From Bacillus sp. NTK071 (lineage in GTDB: Bacteria > Bacillota > Bacilli > Bacillales > Guptibacillaceae): a DNA stretch of 64,000 nt. The stretch is taken from positions 1 to 64,000 of the forward strand of contig NZ_JAFKOI010000004.1 of the NCBI RefSeq assembly GCF_017303315.1, given 5' to 3'. This document shows, piece by piece, positions 51,555-61,346 of this stretch. The notes under the pieces are model-generated. The model searched no databases, had not been told where the DNA came from, and saw nothing but the letters and a program-made list of their open reading frames with translations. A program made the position numbers and the translations under genes. How positions within the stretch are numbered: position 1 is the first letter of the stretch; each line of letters starts with the position of its first letter.

Positions 51555-53693
51555 TTATGAATGTACCGAGATAACTTTAAAATCAAATTCATCTAAGTAT
51601 GCCTTAACTCCCTCTACATCCATCTCATGTGCTACATGCATTTCATCTTGCAAACTCTTAGGCAGGAATGGCTTGTATTTTGACATAAAAAACTCTGATT
51701 CTCTAACATTTGTTAATAAGTCTGCTACACTCCAGTCTTCTTCACTAATTTCATTTAAAATAGTAAGGATCTGGCAGTCTATAGGAAGTTCTATCCTACC
51801 TAGTCCGTCTCTACTTAATACGTAGATCCCTTTACTTCGCAACATCCATACCAATGTATTTGTAATCGTCGTTCCGGTAAAAGTCTCAAATAACTGAGTA
51901 TCTTTATCTCTCCAAATAACCCTATCACCTGAGGATAATTTATTATAACGATAACTTCTTCTCATATCTTGCAGCGTAGCATTTCCTTCTTCATCTAAAT
52001 AATGAAGATCCTTCGTGGAACATAATAACTCCATTATCTTTGCAGCTATTTTTTTGTGTATTTTAACGCCACCACTTAGGTATTTTGGAGGTTTTCCATC
52101 AAAGGCTTTATTTACATAGATTTTATTCCTCTCAGAGTCTACCGTTTTAATTTTCCATAGCTTACCTGCTAATATGATATTGTCTGACTCATTAAGGAAC
52201 ATTAGTTTATCAATTGTACCGATTCGTTTTACATTTTCAATAACTTCATATTGCTCGTTCGTCATAAAAACTGAATAGAATTCTTTTCCTCTCAGGAGTC
52301 TCTCTCCTTCTATCCCTACTATCAACTCATTTGAACCTTTTATTTTTTCAAGGTGCTCATTCTGCAACATGAACTCCACGAGAAGGCGAACATTCTCTTC
52401 TAAGAGACTTTCAAACATTGCGTTTGATTTCACCATATTTATCAACTCTCTAAGCTGGATGCCATTAGTTTCTTTACAAATCGATATTATTTGGTGAAAC
52501 AATATATCGTAGGGAATAGGATATCCTATCGCTGGTTCCACCCATTTATCACGGACCAACTCCATTACTGCCACCGACTGTATGAGACTATCAGATTTAG
52601 TAGAATACAACTGTAACATTTGATTTGAATCTTTCTTTCGACCTGAGCGCCCTAACCTTTGCTTTAGAGCAGAAACTGTGAACGTACTGTCAATTTGTAT
52701 AACAATATCAATACTTCCAATATCTATTCCAAGTTCGAGTGAGCTTGTTGCTACTACGCTCTTAGGAAGGGTTGACTCAGACATCGTTTTCTCTACATGT
52801 TCACGTTCCTTCTTGTCTATTGAAGAATGATGAGGAAAATATGTCTCCCCCATCCCCTCACGAGTCGCTAAACGGTTTAACAACACTGTAGCCTCTTCTA
52901 CCAGTCCTCTGCTATTACAGAAGATAAGCGCCTTTTGATTGCGTGTTAAATCCCTAATATCTTCAAAAAGATTTAAAGGGGTTTTATGTGACTCTTCACC
53001 ATCAAAGTGCATCAGACTATAAAGAAGGTTTTTATCGCTCCCTATCGATTCAATAACAGTAACCTTTTCAGGATATTGGAAGTTAACCCAGTCTTTTACT
53101 AAAGAAAAATTATCAATCGTAGCAGACAAACCTATGATTCTTGGACGTTTATTCATGTACCGTTCCAATCTGGATAGAAGAGATCGAAGATGAACCCCTC
53201 TCTCATCATCTAAGAAAGAATGGATCTCATCAATAACTATGAAATCACATCCTTTAAAGATATTACGCAATTGCTCAGTGCGATTTAAGAACAAACTCTC
53301 AATCGATTCAGGTGTGATTTGAAGAATACCTGCGGGCTTTTGAACAAATTTTTTCTTTTTGGATTGAGAGATGTCCCCATGCCAACGGTGAATAGGTATG
53401 TTTGTTTCATCACATAATGACTCAATGCGCTCAAATTGATTGTTTATCAGTGCTTTTAATGGGGATATATACATTACTTTTAGTGTTTCTTCAGCTTCCT
53501 TCTCTATCATTGAAATAATGGGTAAAAAAGCAGCTTCTGTTTTACCAGAAGCTGTACCAGAAGATAAGATAATGTCGTGGTCTGTTTCTATTACAGCAGG
53601 TATGGCTTTATCTTGAACATGTGTGAAGGACTCCCATTTCATTCGCCAGATCTTTTTCTGTATAGTCTTAGATAAAAGATTGAAAGAACCCAT
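51555..53693 (-). CDS. sngC: Shango-type DEAD/DEAH helicase (SngC)
   Basis: 712 residues from the ATG at 53693, whose A is shared with the sngB stop (TGATG). Motif I ILSSGTASGKTEAAFLPII at ~43-60, DEIH box FIVIDEIHSF, SAT in GLSATIDNF, and motif VI LKQRLGRSGRKK show an Lhr-like superfamily 2 helicase. The C-terminal ~300 residues resemble the accessory domains of such helicases. TerB protein, DUF2791 ATPase and helicase, in this order, is the composition of the Shango anti-phage system. Confidence 0.85.
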   Translation of the reverse strand: MGSFNLLSKTIQKKIWRMKWESFTHVQDKAIPAVIETDHDIILSSGTASGKTEAAFLPIISMIEKEAEETLKVMYISPLKALINNQFERIESLCDETNIPIHRWHGDISQSKKKKFVQKPAGILQITPESIESLFLNRTEQLRNIFKGCDFIVIDEIHSFLDDERGVHLRSLLSRLERYMNKRPRIIGLSATIDNFSLVKDWVNFQYPEKVTVIESIGSDKNLLYSLMHFDGEESHKTPLNLFEDIRDLTRNQKALIFCNSRGLVEEATVLLNRLATREGMGETYFPHHSSIDKKEREHVEKTMSESTLPKSVVATSSLELGIDIGSIDIVIQIDSTFTVSALKQRLGRSGRKKDSNQMLQLYSTKSDSLIQSVAVMELVRDKWVEPAIGYPIPYDILFHQIISICKETNGIQLRELINMVKSNAMFESLLEENVRLLVEFMLQNEHLEKIKGSNELIVGIEGERLLRGKEFYSVFMTNEQYEVIENVKRIGTIDKLMFLNESDNIILAGKLWKIKTVDSERNKIYVNKAFDGKPPKYLSGGVKIHKKIAAKIMELLCSTKDLHYLDEEGNATLQDMRRSYRYNKLSSGDRVIWRDKDTQLFETFTGTTITNTLVWMLRSKGIYVLSRDGLGRIELPIDCQILTILNEISEEDWSVADLLTNVRESEFFMSKYKPFLPKSLQDEMHVAHEMDVEGVKAYLDEFDFKVISVHS

Positions 53694-55012
53694 CACTCAT
53701 CCTCCAAACTCGCAAATCTAGAAGAAATTTTGCTTGCTGGTTGTACTTCTTCACTTGTTGGATTCCCGAATATCTCTTCTCTGTTGTAATCAGGGTGTTG
53801 ATGGATAATACTGAGAGCCCCCAAGTAATTTCGAATAATATCTCCTACCGTCAAATTTTCTTCAGCACCAGGACGATTATATTCCGCCTTCAAGAAAGAA
53901 GCTATCTCATCTTTTGTTACATTAGGTTCATAACCATAGTGAGCTGCGTGGATCTCTGTCAATTTAGTCAGAAGTAGAAATGTGTCATTATGGTTTAGAG
54001 GAGTTAACTTAATAACAGGTTGGGATAAGTCTCGGTGTTCATTCGTTTCAAATTTATTACTTTCTAACCGTCTTTTTAGTGCACCGTAACTAAATAAGCC
54101 CTTCCTTTCATCTTCCAAGAACTCATGTGTTCCTCCAAAGGTAATATACAAACCTTCCACATTTCCTTGAAGAGCATCATTGTAAACCTTTAAAATAGTT
54201 TCGTAGTTTTTCTCTCTAGTCTGAGGATGTGTAATCTTATAAAGGTTTATTGCTTCATCAAAGTTAATTACAAGACCAGCATACCCTATTTGGGAAACGA
54301 ACTTAGCCATTACTTTAATGTAGTCATAGTAGTTATTGTCTCCTATGATATCTCGCACTCCTAAGTCCTTCCGCGCTTCTGTTTTGGTTGCATATTCTCC
54401 TCTAAGCCACCTAAGAGCACTACGCTGAAGTTCAGAATTGTCTTCTATGAACCCTCTAAAATAGATTGTTAAGATCCTTGAGAAGTCGTACCCTCCTGTT
54501 AAATCATCCATTTTTGATACGATTGAGGTAATTTCCTTCTCAACATCTTTCACGAAACCAGGGTTATCGAATTCTACCGAACCGTATTCTTTCTCCTGAA
54601 CCACACGTGTTTGCACACTACTAATCCATTTATCCAATATGGTACCAAGTGCACTTCCGTCAGGTTTTGTTGCTATAGCTAAGTTCTTCATCAACTCCGT
54701 ATAAATAGCCACAGCTTTGCCTTCACTTCCATACAACCTTCGTTCAGGTGAAAAATCTGCTTTTGCCACAACAAAGTTCTCATTAAACGCGATTTGTTGA
54801 ATTAATGCTTGAATGAAACTCTTTCCGCTCCCGAACGGACCGATAAAGAATTTCACAATAGAAGATCCTTTCTTCGTATTTTCAAGGTCTTGTAATATTT
54901 GGTCTGCTTCATCTGTTCTACCTACCATAATGTGATGTAGCCCCCTCGAAGGAACCACACCACCAGATAATGAATTTAACACAGCAGTTGAATCTCTTTT
55001 CTTAATTTTCAA
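53693..55012 (-). CDS. sngB: Shango-type DUF2791/BrxD-like ATPase (SngB)
   Basis: 439 residues from a TTG start preceded by AAGGGG, overlapping sngA by 11 bp. Walker A FIGPFGSGKSFIQAL lies at residues 56-70 and a Walker B-like LVINFDEAINLY near 245. A TFGGTHEFLED sensor segment follows. The N-terminal SGGVVPSRGLHHIMVGR is characteristic of DUF2791 (BrxC/BrxD-related) P-loop ATPases. In BREX type 2 the relative BrxD is likewise paired with a helicase. No other BREX genes are here. Confidence 0.87.
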   Translation of the reverse strand: MKIKKRDSTAVLNSLSGGVVPSRGLHHIMVGRTDEADQILQDLENTKKGSSIVKFFIGPFGSGKSFIQALIQQIAFNENFVVAKADFSPERRLYGSEGKAVAIYTELMKNLAIATKPDGSALGTILDKWISSVQTRVVQEKEYGSVEFDNPGFVKDVEKEITSIVSKMDDLTGGYDFSRILTIYFRGFIEDNSELQRSALRWLRGEYATKTEARKDLGVRDIIGDNNYYDYIKVMAKFVSQIGYAGLVINFDEAINLYKITHPQTREKNYETILKVYNDALQGNVEGLYITFGGTHEFLEDERKGLFSYGALKRRLESNKFETNEHRDLSQPVIKLTPLNHNDTFLLLTKLTEIHAAHYGYEPNVTKDEIASFLKAEYNRPGAEENLTVGDIIRNYLGALSIIHQHPDYNREEIFGNPTSEEVQPASKISSRFASLEDE

Positions 55013-56999
55013 TGCTCACACCCCTTGCCAATTCAATAACTTCTTCATAATCTTCTATAATTACAACTTTGTCATCCTCTTCTTCTAATAACGTATCTTC
55101 AATATGTTCCATTGCGAGTTCATTTAGTTCTGAAAGGAAAACGCCTAACATCATACCGTGATCTTTTGCAAACTCTTTTGCTTTATCCGTCCGGATTTCA
55201 CCCTCTACGAAAAGAGTTAGAAACTCTTTTTGCACTTGATTCAAAGCTTCTACCAATTCATCAAAATTCTCTTCTCCATCTGAAAAGAAATCTGTAAATG
55301 TCTTGGTTTCTTCTTCTTTCTTAGGATTCATCCCCGTATCGAACTCTTTACTCTTACGTTCTTCTTTAACATCCGGTTGGATGCCTTCTGCACTCGGAGA
55401 GTCTTCCGAATCACTTTCTTTCGCTTCAATCTTATCTTTTATCTGATTTAATTCCTTGTCTTTCTGATTGATTTCTTCCCAGTCAAATTCGAGGTCTTTT
55501 CTATCTTCCTTTTCCTTCGGCTTTGGAGACTTTTCTTCTTTAGGTGGCTCAGGGATTTTGCTACCCTTAATGCTATCGTCCTTTTTTTGAACGGTTTTGA
55601 AACGCGCATTTATCATCTTCTCTTTCATATCATCTGAAAGCATTTCTAAATCCACCTTAATCTGACGTTTTTCACCGGTTTCTATACGAACGACGTTTTC
55701 TGCCAGCCTGAATAAATTTGTTACCACATTTGAGAGAGCTTCTTTTTCATAAATAACATTTACATATACATGAGTATCGTCATACTTTCTCCCCATCACA
55801 GCGCTACGGTATAAATGGCGAACTTGTCGCTCATTACGTGTGCCAAACCATTCATCAAGGAGATTTTTACCTTCTTCTTGATAACTTTCCTGCAACAGGG
55901 GAATGCTTTGCTTAAACTTTTTATAGATCTTATTTTTATGAGAAGCGAAAAAAGTAGTTTCACGATAGTTTTTAATATAGGGCTTCCAGTAGGTGATAGA
56001 GATAGACGATAGCGAGTCGCCATTCCCCTGGATGAGATTATATAATTTAGGACGGTTTTGTTCTTCTTTTGTGGATTGAATCGCTAAATCTTTTTCTCCT
56101 AATTCTAATAACATATCCGCAATCCACATATCTAAATACTTTATTAATTTTGGTTGCCGTTCTCTATAGTTATCATTTAGACGTTCCAACATACTTACGT
56201 TGAACGCCGCATTCTGATTGAAAGTGTAATTTAATAGCTCATACACAAATATAAAGATATAGCTCAAATCAACATCCATGTAATTACCTTTTAACGCTTG
56301 CTCTCTCCAATAAAAGTACCATTTCAAACGACGTTTATCTAAACTTTCAAACGTGGGCCAGTAAGATTCAAACGGTATTTCTTTACACTCGTACCCTCGG
56401 GTTTGAGCATACTTTAACGAATCTTTTATAAACGAATAGTGCGAACCTGATATTGAGATCTCAAATGAAAATCCATCTCGATCATAACTTTTCTTACTTG
56501 GTTTCTTGGCTTCTTCAATGGACTCCTTTATCTCAGAAGTTGTTTTGAGGTGGCTATACTTCGGTAAGATAATTTCTTGTTCTGAATAAAATGTAAAGCT
56601 ATCTTTTAAGAAAGAGGACACTTTGTTAGTCTTAGCACCTGATGCTTTTTCAGAGCTACCATTTTCTTTTTCAGATTTTGTTACTTTCGTTTTATTCTTC
56701 ATCTCACCCCTGTACGCCTGTAATTTATTATCTATTTCACCCTTTATATTCGTTGTCTCTTTAGACTTATCCGACGCTTTCTTTGGAGTATGCACTTTTT
56801 CATCTCCATTAATCTCTCTAGTCCATCTCCCCACGAATATCATATCGATCCAACCTAGAAAAATAGGTATGAACGTCCATGACAACAATAAGTACACGAC
56901 AGCTCGTATATATTTACGGTAGTAAAATAAATGAGCCCCCACTATACCGAGAAAAAACGCCAAACAATATCCTGTTAGGGCTGATTTCTTTTTTCCCAA
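55002..56999 (-). CDS. sngA: Shango-type TerB-domain membrane protein (SngA)
   Basis: 665 residues from a TTG start after AAAAGGGGGAAG. The first ~55 residues carry two membrane helices of TM2 type (GYCLAFFLGIVGAHLFYYRKY, YLLLSWTFIPIFLGWIDMIFVG). A charged linker is followed by a TerB-N region (~165-400), another highly charged Glu/Lys segment (~480-590), and a TerB-C region at the end (EFLTLFVEGEIRTDKAKEFAKDHGMMLGVFLSELNE). TerB-N/TerB-C proteins were known to associate with ATPase and helicase genes before the system was named Shango. The TM2 anchor suggests action at the membrane. First gene of the three-gene operon. Confidence 0.83.
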   Translation of the reverse strand: MGKKKSALTGYCLAFFLGIVGAHLFYYRKYIRAVVYLLLSWTFIPIFLGWIDMIFVGRWTREINGDEKVHTPKKASDKSKETTNIKGEIDNKLQAYRGEMKNKTKVTKSEKENGSSEKASGAKTNKVSSFLKDSFTFYSEQEIILPKYSHLKTTSEIKESIEEAKKPSKKSYDRDGFSFEISISGSHYSFIKDSLKYAQTRGYECKEIPFESYWPTFESLDKRRLKWYFYWREQALKGNYMDVDLSYIFIFVYELLNYTFNQNAAFNVSMLERLNDNYRERQPKLIKYLDMWIADMLLELGEKDLAIQSTKEEQNRPKLYNLIQGNGDSLSSISITYWKPYIKNYRETTFFASHKNKIYKKFKQSIPLLQESYQEEGKNLLDEWFGTRNERQVRHLYRSAVMGRKYDDTHVYVNVIYEKEALSNVVTNLFRLAENVVRIETGEKRQIKVDLEMLSDDMKEKMINARFKTVQKKDDSIKGSKIPEPPKEEKSPKPKEKEDRKDLEFDWEEINQKDKELNQIKDKIEAKESDSEDSPSAEGIQPDVKEERKSKEFDTGMNPKKEEETKTFTDFFSDGEENFDELVEALNQVQKEFLTLFVEGEIRTDKAKEFAKDHGMMLGVFLSELNELAMEHIEDTLLEEEDDKVVIIEDYEEVIELARGVSIEN

Positions 57000-57286
57000 T
57001 TTACTTCCCCCTTTTAAAACCTATTACCTAAAGTATAACTGTTTTCAATTAGGAATTTAAGAAAAGAGAGTGAATCACTCCCATTTCTCTTCCATTCCCT
57101 CTACATATCTATGTATTTCCTATTTAAATAAAACCAAATTAATAATCCGCTTGCTAACACATATTAACGGAAGAGGGATTAGGTACTTGCCAGACCTATT
57201 GTAATGCACCTTAACTAGAATTTAACCCCTATTGACCTAATCCATTTTTTGTAAGAAAATTAATATAAAAATGGGGGGTATTACTG
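57000..57286. other. Intergenic region between sngA and the interrupted CoiA-like gene
   Basis: About 290 bases without a gene. It must carry the divergent promoters of the Shango operon and of the plus-strand CoiA-like gene; no motif is convincing. GGGGGG just before 57281 is the probable ribosome site of the interrupted gene. Confidence 0.3.
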
Positions 57287-57327
57287 TTGAGATATGCGTT
57301 ACATACGATTGACAATGAGTTAGAATG
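57287..57327 (+). pseudogene. 5' end of a CoiA-like gene cut by IS21
   Basis: A TTG start after ATGGGGGG reads MRYALHTIDNELE and then runs into the insertion element. The last eight bases (TTAGAATG, 57320-57327) are repeated at 59628-59635 on the other side. Joining the two sides across one copy keeps the frame open: TTA GAA TGC CAT AAA, giving LECHKQLEYLPYAVDNEAV, into the downstream frame. Confidence 0.8.
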
Positions 57328-57392
57328 TATTTGGCAACTACAAAATGTTGTAAATGGCAGTTAAAAATGTATGCCACTTGCCACTCCACGTA

Positions 57393-58106
57393 TTAAATTA
57401 AAGATTCCTTGTATCGAAAGCTCTCACCCGTAAATAAAAGTAGGTGGGAGTGATGAATCAGTCGGTCTATTACTGCTTCCGTTAATATTGGATCTCCGAA
57501 TACATGATTCCACTGTCCAAACTGTAAGTTTGTTGTAATGATAATACTTTTGGTTTCATAACACATCGATATTACTTGAAAGAGTAGTTCTGCTCCTTCT
57601 TTATTCAACGGAATGTATCCCAATTCATCTAACACTAATAAATCAAGCTTTTTGATCTGCTTCATTACTTTCTGAAGTTCTCCTTTTTGGTTGGCCTCTA
57701 TGAGATGATTCACCAAAGATGCCACCGTAAAGAACTTTACTTTACTGCCAAACCTATGTATGGCATTTAAGCTAATTAAAGTCGCCAAATATGTTTTTCC
57801 CGTGCCAACTCCTCCATATAAAATGAGGTTTTCTTTTTCGTGGATGAAGTCGCCATTCAACGCAGCTTCTCGGCTAATCCCTTGTGGGATTTGAATATGC
57901 TCCCACAAAAATCGTTGAGTACCCGTCTTAGGTAGTTGAGCCTGGCTAAGTAAAAGGTTGATTTTTCTTTCTTCCCGATTCTCTACTTCCTTTTTGAATA
58001 ACTCCAGAAGGAATTCTTCATTCGTTTCGGCTTTGACCTCCTGATAATGCTCTCGAATCCAGCTTAACTTCAAACGTTTGGCCAACATTTCTATTTGGTG
58101 ATTCAT
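57393..58106 (-). CDS. istB: IS21-family helper ATPase IstB
   Basis: 237 residues. Walker A NLILYGGVGTGKTYLATLI near residue 95 and Walker B LDLLVLDELGYIPLNKEGAELLF are typical IstB/DnaC-like AAA+ features, as are IIITTNLQFGQWNHVFGD and the closing RLIHHSHLLLF. It assists the IstA transposase in target selection and capture. It overlaps istA by 4 bp. Full length. Confidence 0.95.
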   Translation of the reverse strand: MNHQIEMLAKRLKLSWIREHYQEVKAETNEEFLLELFKKEVENREERKINLLLSQAQLPKTGTQRFLWEHIQIPQGISREAALNGDFIHEKENLILYGGVGTGKTYLATLISLNAIHRFGSKVKFFTVASLVNHLIEANQKGELQKVMKQIKKLDLLVLDELGYIPLNKEGAELLFQVISMCYETKSIIITTNLQFGQWNHVFGDPILTEAVIDRLIHHSHLLLFTGESFRYKESLI

Positions 58107-59503
58107 TTTATGCGATCTCCAGTCTCCATGAGGGAATCATAGTGAGACAAACCCCTCGTGGCTGCCGGCACAATAGGAACTTTCATCGTTGGCTTAATGG
58201 TTTGATAGCTGTTGTTTCCTTGGATGATCGAGTAAAAACAATGCTTAATGTGATCTGCCTTAGGATGACCATGTCCCATGGCCAATTCAAGTGCTTGATT
58301 CAATAATTCAAAGTCGTTATTCTTCAACAGTTTCCCGAGTAATTGTAAGGCTTCTTTCTGTTCATGCTCTGTGCAACGGTTTAAGTATTCCGTCCATACT
58401 GGTGGAAACTGCTCATACAAGCTTGAATATTTGATTGCTCTTGGACGTCTCGACAATAAATCTAAATAGGGCTGCCAAATCATCGACTTTCTCTTTATCC
58501 CATACAATCTGTTGTGCCTCACAATCACCTCGTTATGATCATTTAGAATGACTACAGAATTATAGGTGATATGGACATTTACTTTCTGCCTGGCAAAACG
58601 CGGTGATGTAGAATAAAGCTTATTGTCTACCGAGACCATCCCATACTTATCTGCGGTTAGTGTTTCATGCCTTACGCAATCGTAAGATTTAACAGGGGGT
58701 ATCAACCACTCATCTTTATCTTCTGAGTGAAGCTGTGTTTGTAAAATACCCTTATCATAATGAATACGACTACGGTCTTCTTTGGCTAAAGTCCATAATG
58801 TCTCGTTGAAGTGATCAAGATCTAGTATGGTACATTCAGGCAACAGGAAATTATTTCGCACATATTTCACCATGGCTTCCACATGCCCTTTTTCATTTCC
58901 TTTCCCTGGATTACAGAACTCATATTTAAAGCCATAATGTAACACGAACCGTTCAAATGTATTGGTGAGCTCGCGCTCCCCCTTAGCTCCTATTTTCTTT
59001 ACAGCTGGCGAAAGGTTATCAAACCTTATTGTATGTGGCACGCCTCCCATATAATGAAACATACGTTGAAGACCCTCCAGTAAACACTCTGTGTTTTCCG
59101 AAGGAAAAACCTGAAAATAAAACGTATTACTGTAGGGGAATGACATTACTAAATATGGAAGATCAATCACCTTCGATTGATAAATGAATGGTGCTTCTCC
59201 AAAATCTACTTGGGCAGTCCCTGGTATAGATTCAAGAGGGAGTGCTGCCTCTTCTACATACGCTTTCAATTCTTTCTTTTTCTTCTTAAGGTCTTCGTTG
59301 ATCCATTTCTCAATAATAGGTTTAACTGGATCCATTACCGGTGATCGGCGCGTTTGCTTCTTTCTGGACTTGAATTCTTCCTGGTTGGCATACTTGCTAA
59401 CCGTACGTGCATCAATCTTCATGCGTCGCCCTATATCCGCATAGGAATCGCCTTTTTGATTGGCTTCATATCTGATATAATTAATTTCAGTCACTGCTAA
59501 CAT
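58103..59503 (-). CDS. istA: IS21-family transposase IstA
   Basis: 466 residues. The N-terminal helix-turn-helix (GDSYADIGRRMKIDARTVSKYANQ) precedes an rve/DDE integrase core: TAQVDFGEAPF (first Asp), HTIRFDNLSPAVKK (second Asp), and NPGKGNEKGHVEAMVKYVRNN with the Glu. A Mu-type C-terminal beta domain follows. All catalytic residues appear present, so the transposase is probably functional. Transcribed toward istB as in all IS21 elements. Confidence 0.95.
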   Translation of the reverse strand: MLAVTEINYIRYEANQKGDSYADIGRRMKIDARTVSKYANQEEFKSRKKQTRRSPVMDPVKPIIEKWINEDLKKKKKELKAYVEEAALPLESIPGTAQVDFGEAPFIYQSKVIDLPYLVMSFPYSNTFYFQVFPSENTECLLEGLQRMFHYMGGVPHTIRFDNLSPAVKKIGAKGERELTNTFERFVLHYGFKYEFCNPGKGNEKGHVEAMVKYVRNNFLLPECTILDLDHFNETLWTLAKEDRSRIHYDKGILQTQLHSEDKDEWLIPPVKSYDCVRHETLTADKYGMVSVDNKLYSTSPRFARQKVNVHITYNSVVILNDHNEVIVRHNRLYGIKRKSMIWQPYLDLLSRRPRAIKYSSLYEQFPPVWTEYLNRCTEHEQKEALQLLGKLLKNNDFELLNQALELAMGHGHPKADHIKHCFYSIIQGNNSYQTIKPTMKVPIVPAATRGLSHYDSLMETGDRIK

Positions 59504-59635
59504 CTCCTAATAGCCTCCTGTCGAACGTTGTTGGTCCAACGAGGAGTTTAAAGTTATTGGGAGTGATTGGCAAGTGGCTTTTTTTATGTTCAGCTCCTAC
59601 ATAAATTAGCTGCCAAACCTTACATTTTTAGAATG

Positions 59636-60905
59636 CCATAAACAGTTAGAATATCTTCCTTATGCTGTAGACAATGAAGCAGTGACAAACTACAAGCAAC
59701 TCGCTAATAAAGGGATCTTTCAATGTCCTGATTGCAAAGCTAAATTAATTGTTAAATATGGAGAAGAACGTGGTTTGTATTTCTCACATTTGCATTCCGA
59801 AACTTGTAAGGAATCGAAACAATATAATAATGCTTTGACAAGATATCAAAAGCAAAACGAACGAGAAACTAAGAAACATCGGACTATAGTAGATATAATC
59901 TATGATGAGCTAAAAGCTCAGTCCAGAATAAATCATCATCTTTTCGTTGAATTTGGTCCTAGAGCCAAGCCAGACTCTAAGGTTATTCCAGATATACTGT
60001 TAAAAATAGAACATAAAGTGATTGCAATTTCAATTATTACTAACGTCAATCCAAACAAAGATGAGAGTTTAGCTCGTGAAATTATTAAGAGACACAATTA
60101 CTTTGAGCAGAACAATATGTATCCTATTTGGTTTATTGAGCGAAAAGAACTCGCTATTGAGAAAGAGAAAACCAGTATTGTCCTTTGGGAAGCAGAGTAC
60201 AAGATTGCAGCACACACAAGTGAAGACAGGGAATGGAATAGCTTAATTAGAAAACTTCACCCTACGATTAACTTTTTTAAATTATACAACTATCCTATAG
60301 AAAATCGATTAAATAAATTGGAGACTGGTAGTCTTTACTATATTTATGAAGAAAAAGAAAAGCTGATAGTAAATATTAAAAGGTTCCTAAAAGATCGTAC
60401 ATATAGACCTTATCGAGCATTTCTACTACACGAGGGATATAGTCTTCCACTCGCTGATGCACTTTCAATAAGCTCTGAAAATAAACTTCTCCTATCTAAT
60501 CCTAATCAAGAAATATCTAACAGAAAAAAATTCTTAACTAACCATCTAGAGCTTCAAAAACTCGAAGAACAAAGATTAAAAAAAGTTCGTGAAAAAGAAG
60601 AAAAGAAAAAGGCATTACAATTAATAAAAAAGGAAAGCAATAATCATCTTGATCTAACTAGCTCTTCTACGATGAAGTCTTCTTCTAGAAACAAATCAAT
60701 ATCCACCAAAAAAAAATCGACTTTGACAGATAAATTACTATATGAACTATTGCGTGTGAGAATAAAATTAAATTTACATGAAAGAAACCTTTTACAAGAT
60801 TATTTGGAGTCAACTAATATTGAACCTATTGAGATATGGGAATTAGTAGAAATTCACAAATGCAAGTCATATAATCATTTAGAAAAGTTATTAAATAGTA
60901 AGTAA
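59636..60905 (+). pseudogene. CoiA-like nuclease gene, 3' part separated from its start by IS21
   Basis: The frame enters at the IS junction and runs through GTG 59682 to the stop, 407 residues from that GTG. GIFQCPDCKAKLIVKYGEERGLYFSHLHSETC is a zinc-binding N-terminal motif followed by a nuclease-like core (FVEFGPRAKPDSKVIPDILLKIEHKVIAISIITN, with Asp and acidic residues as in CoiA-type PD-(D/E)XK folds). A basic C-terminal coiled coil follows. Competence CoiA proteins act on incoming DNA. Only about 28 residues of the N terminus are cut off, so a shortened protein from GTG 59682 is conceivable. Confidence 0.75.
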
Positions 60906-60950
60906 ATTGTTGAATAGAAATAATAATTTAACTAAGAGGGATTTCATGTG

Positions 60951-61312
60951 CTACTAATCCTTCTTATTATTGATAGATTCCTATTCTTAATGAATAAAAA
61001 CGAAGTAGATGAGGTATTCTATTATAAGTTAGTACAATTAGTACGCGGAGGTGATGACCTAATGAAAGAAGTTATGCAAAGTTGGCACAAATGAGCAATG
61101 AAGACGCGAAACGTTATTGGAAAGAAGGATTAGGTCAAGAGATGGCCTACTATGACGCAAATATTAAGAAAGACATAGAAATAGAAATAAAGGAAAAACA
61201 GCTTAAGAAATTATTACGTACTGGTAAGTTTTCAAAAGCTAAATTAAGAGAAGTTATTGACCTCGAACCAGCAATATTTACTATTTTATATAATCGAAAC
61301 AAGCTTGATTGA
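60951..61312 (+). pseudogene. Frameshifted C-terminal remnant of an Rpn-like nuclease
   Basis: One frame reads LILLIIDRFLFLMNKNEVDE, then LVRGGDDLMKEVMQSWHK and stops. The next frame continues from the same spot as MSNEDAKRYWKEGLGQEMAYYDA to 61312. Restoring one A in CACAAATGAGC joins them as WHKMSNEDAK. The join matches the C-terminal part of Rpn/PDDEXK transposase-like proteins (RFLxxLxxxxEDE...VMxxWxxMSxDxxxRxxYE). The catalytic N-terminal part is missing. The second part alone, 76 codons from TTG 61082, has no good ribosome site. Confidence 0.5.
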
Positions 61313-61346
61313 TCTACTATACTTGATCTAAATGCTGAGTACTAAC

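Larger units (their letters stand above)
57328..59627. mobile_element. IS21-family insertion sequence
   Basis: About 2.3 kb with istA and istB, flanked by the 8-bp direct repeat TTAGAATG (57320-57327 and 59628-59635), a target duplication in the IS21 size range. The ends are inverted and imperfect: TTTGGCAACTA near the left end corresponds to TTTGGCAGCTA on the opposite strand at the right, and GCCACTTGCCA is repeated further in on both sides. The exact tips are uncertain by a few bases because the terminal repeats do not align to the very end. Both genes look intact, so the element could be active. Confidence 0.87.

Noticed and set aside
53693-55012. BREX type 2 from the BrxD-like ATPase
   Set aside because: No pglX, pglZ, brxC or brxL homologue is in the window, and the TerB gene makes Shango the better fit.
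57326-59624. Alternative IS21 boundaries starting at TGTATTTGGC and ending CCTTACA
   Set aside because: These tips look more like typical IS ends, but leave no direct repeat next to the element; the boundaries inside TTAGAATG give a target duplication and restore the host reading frame.
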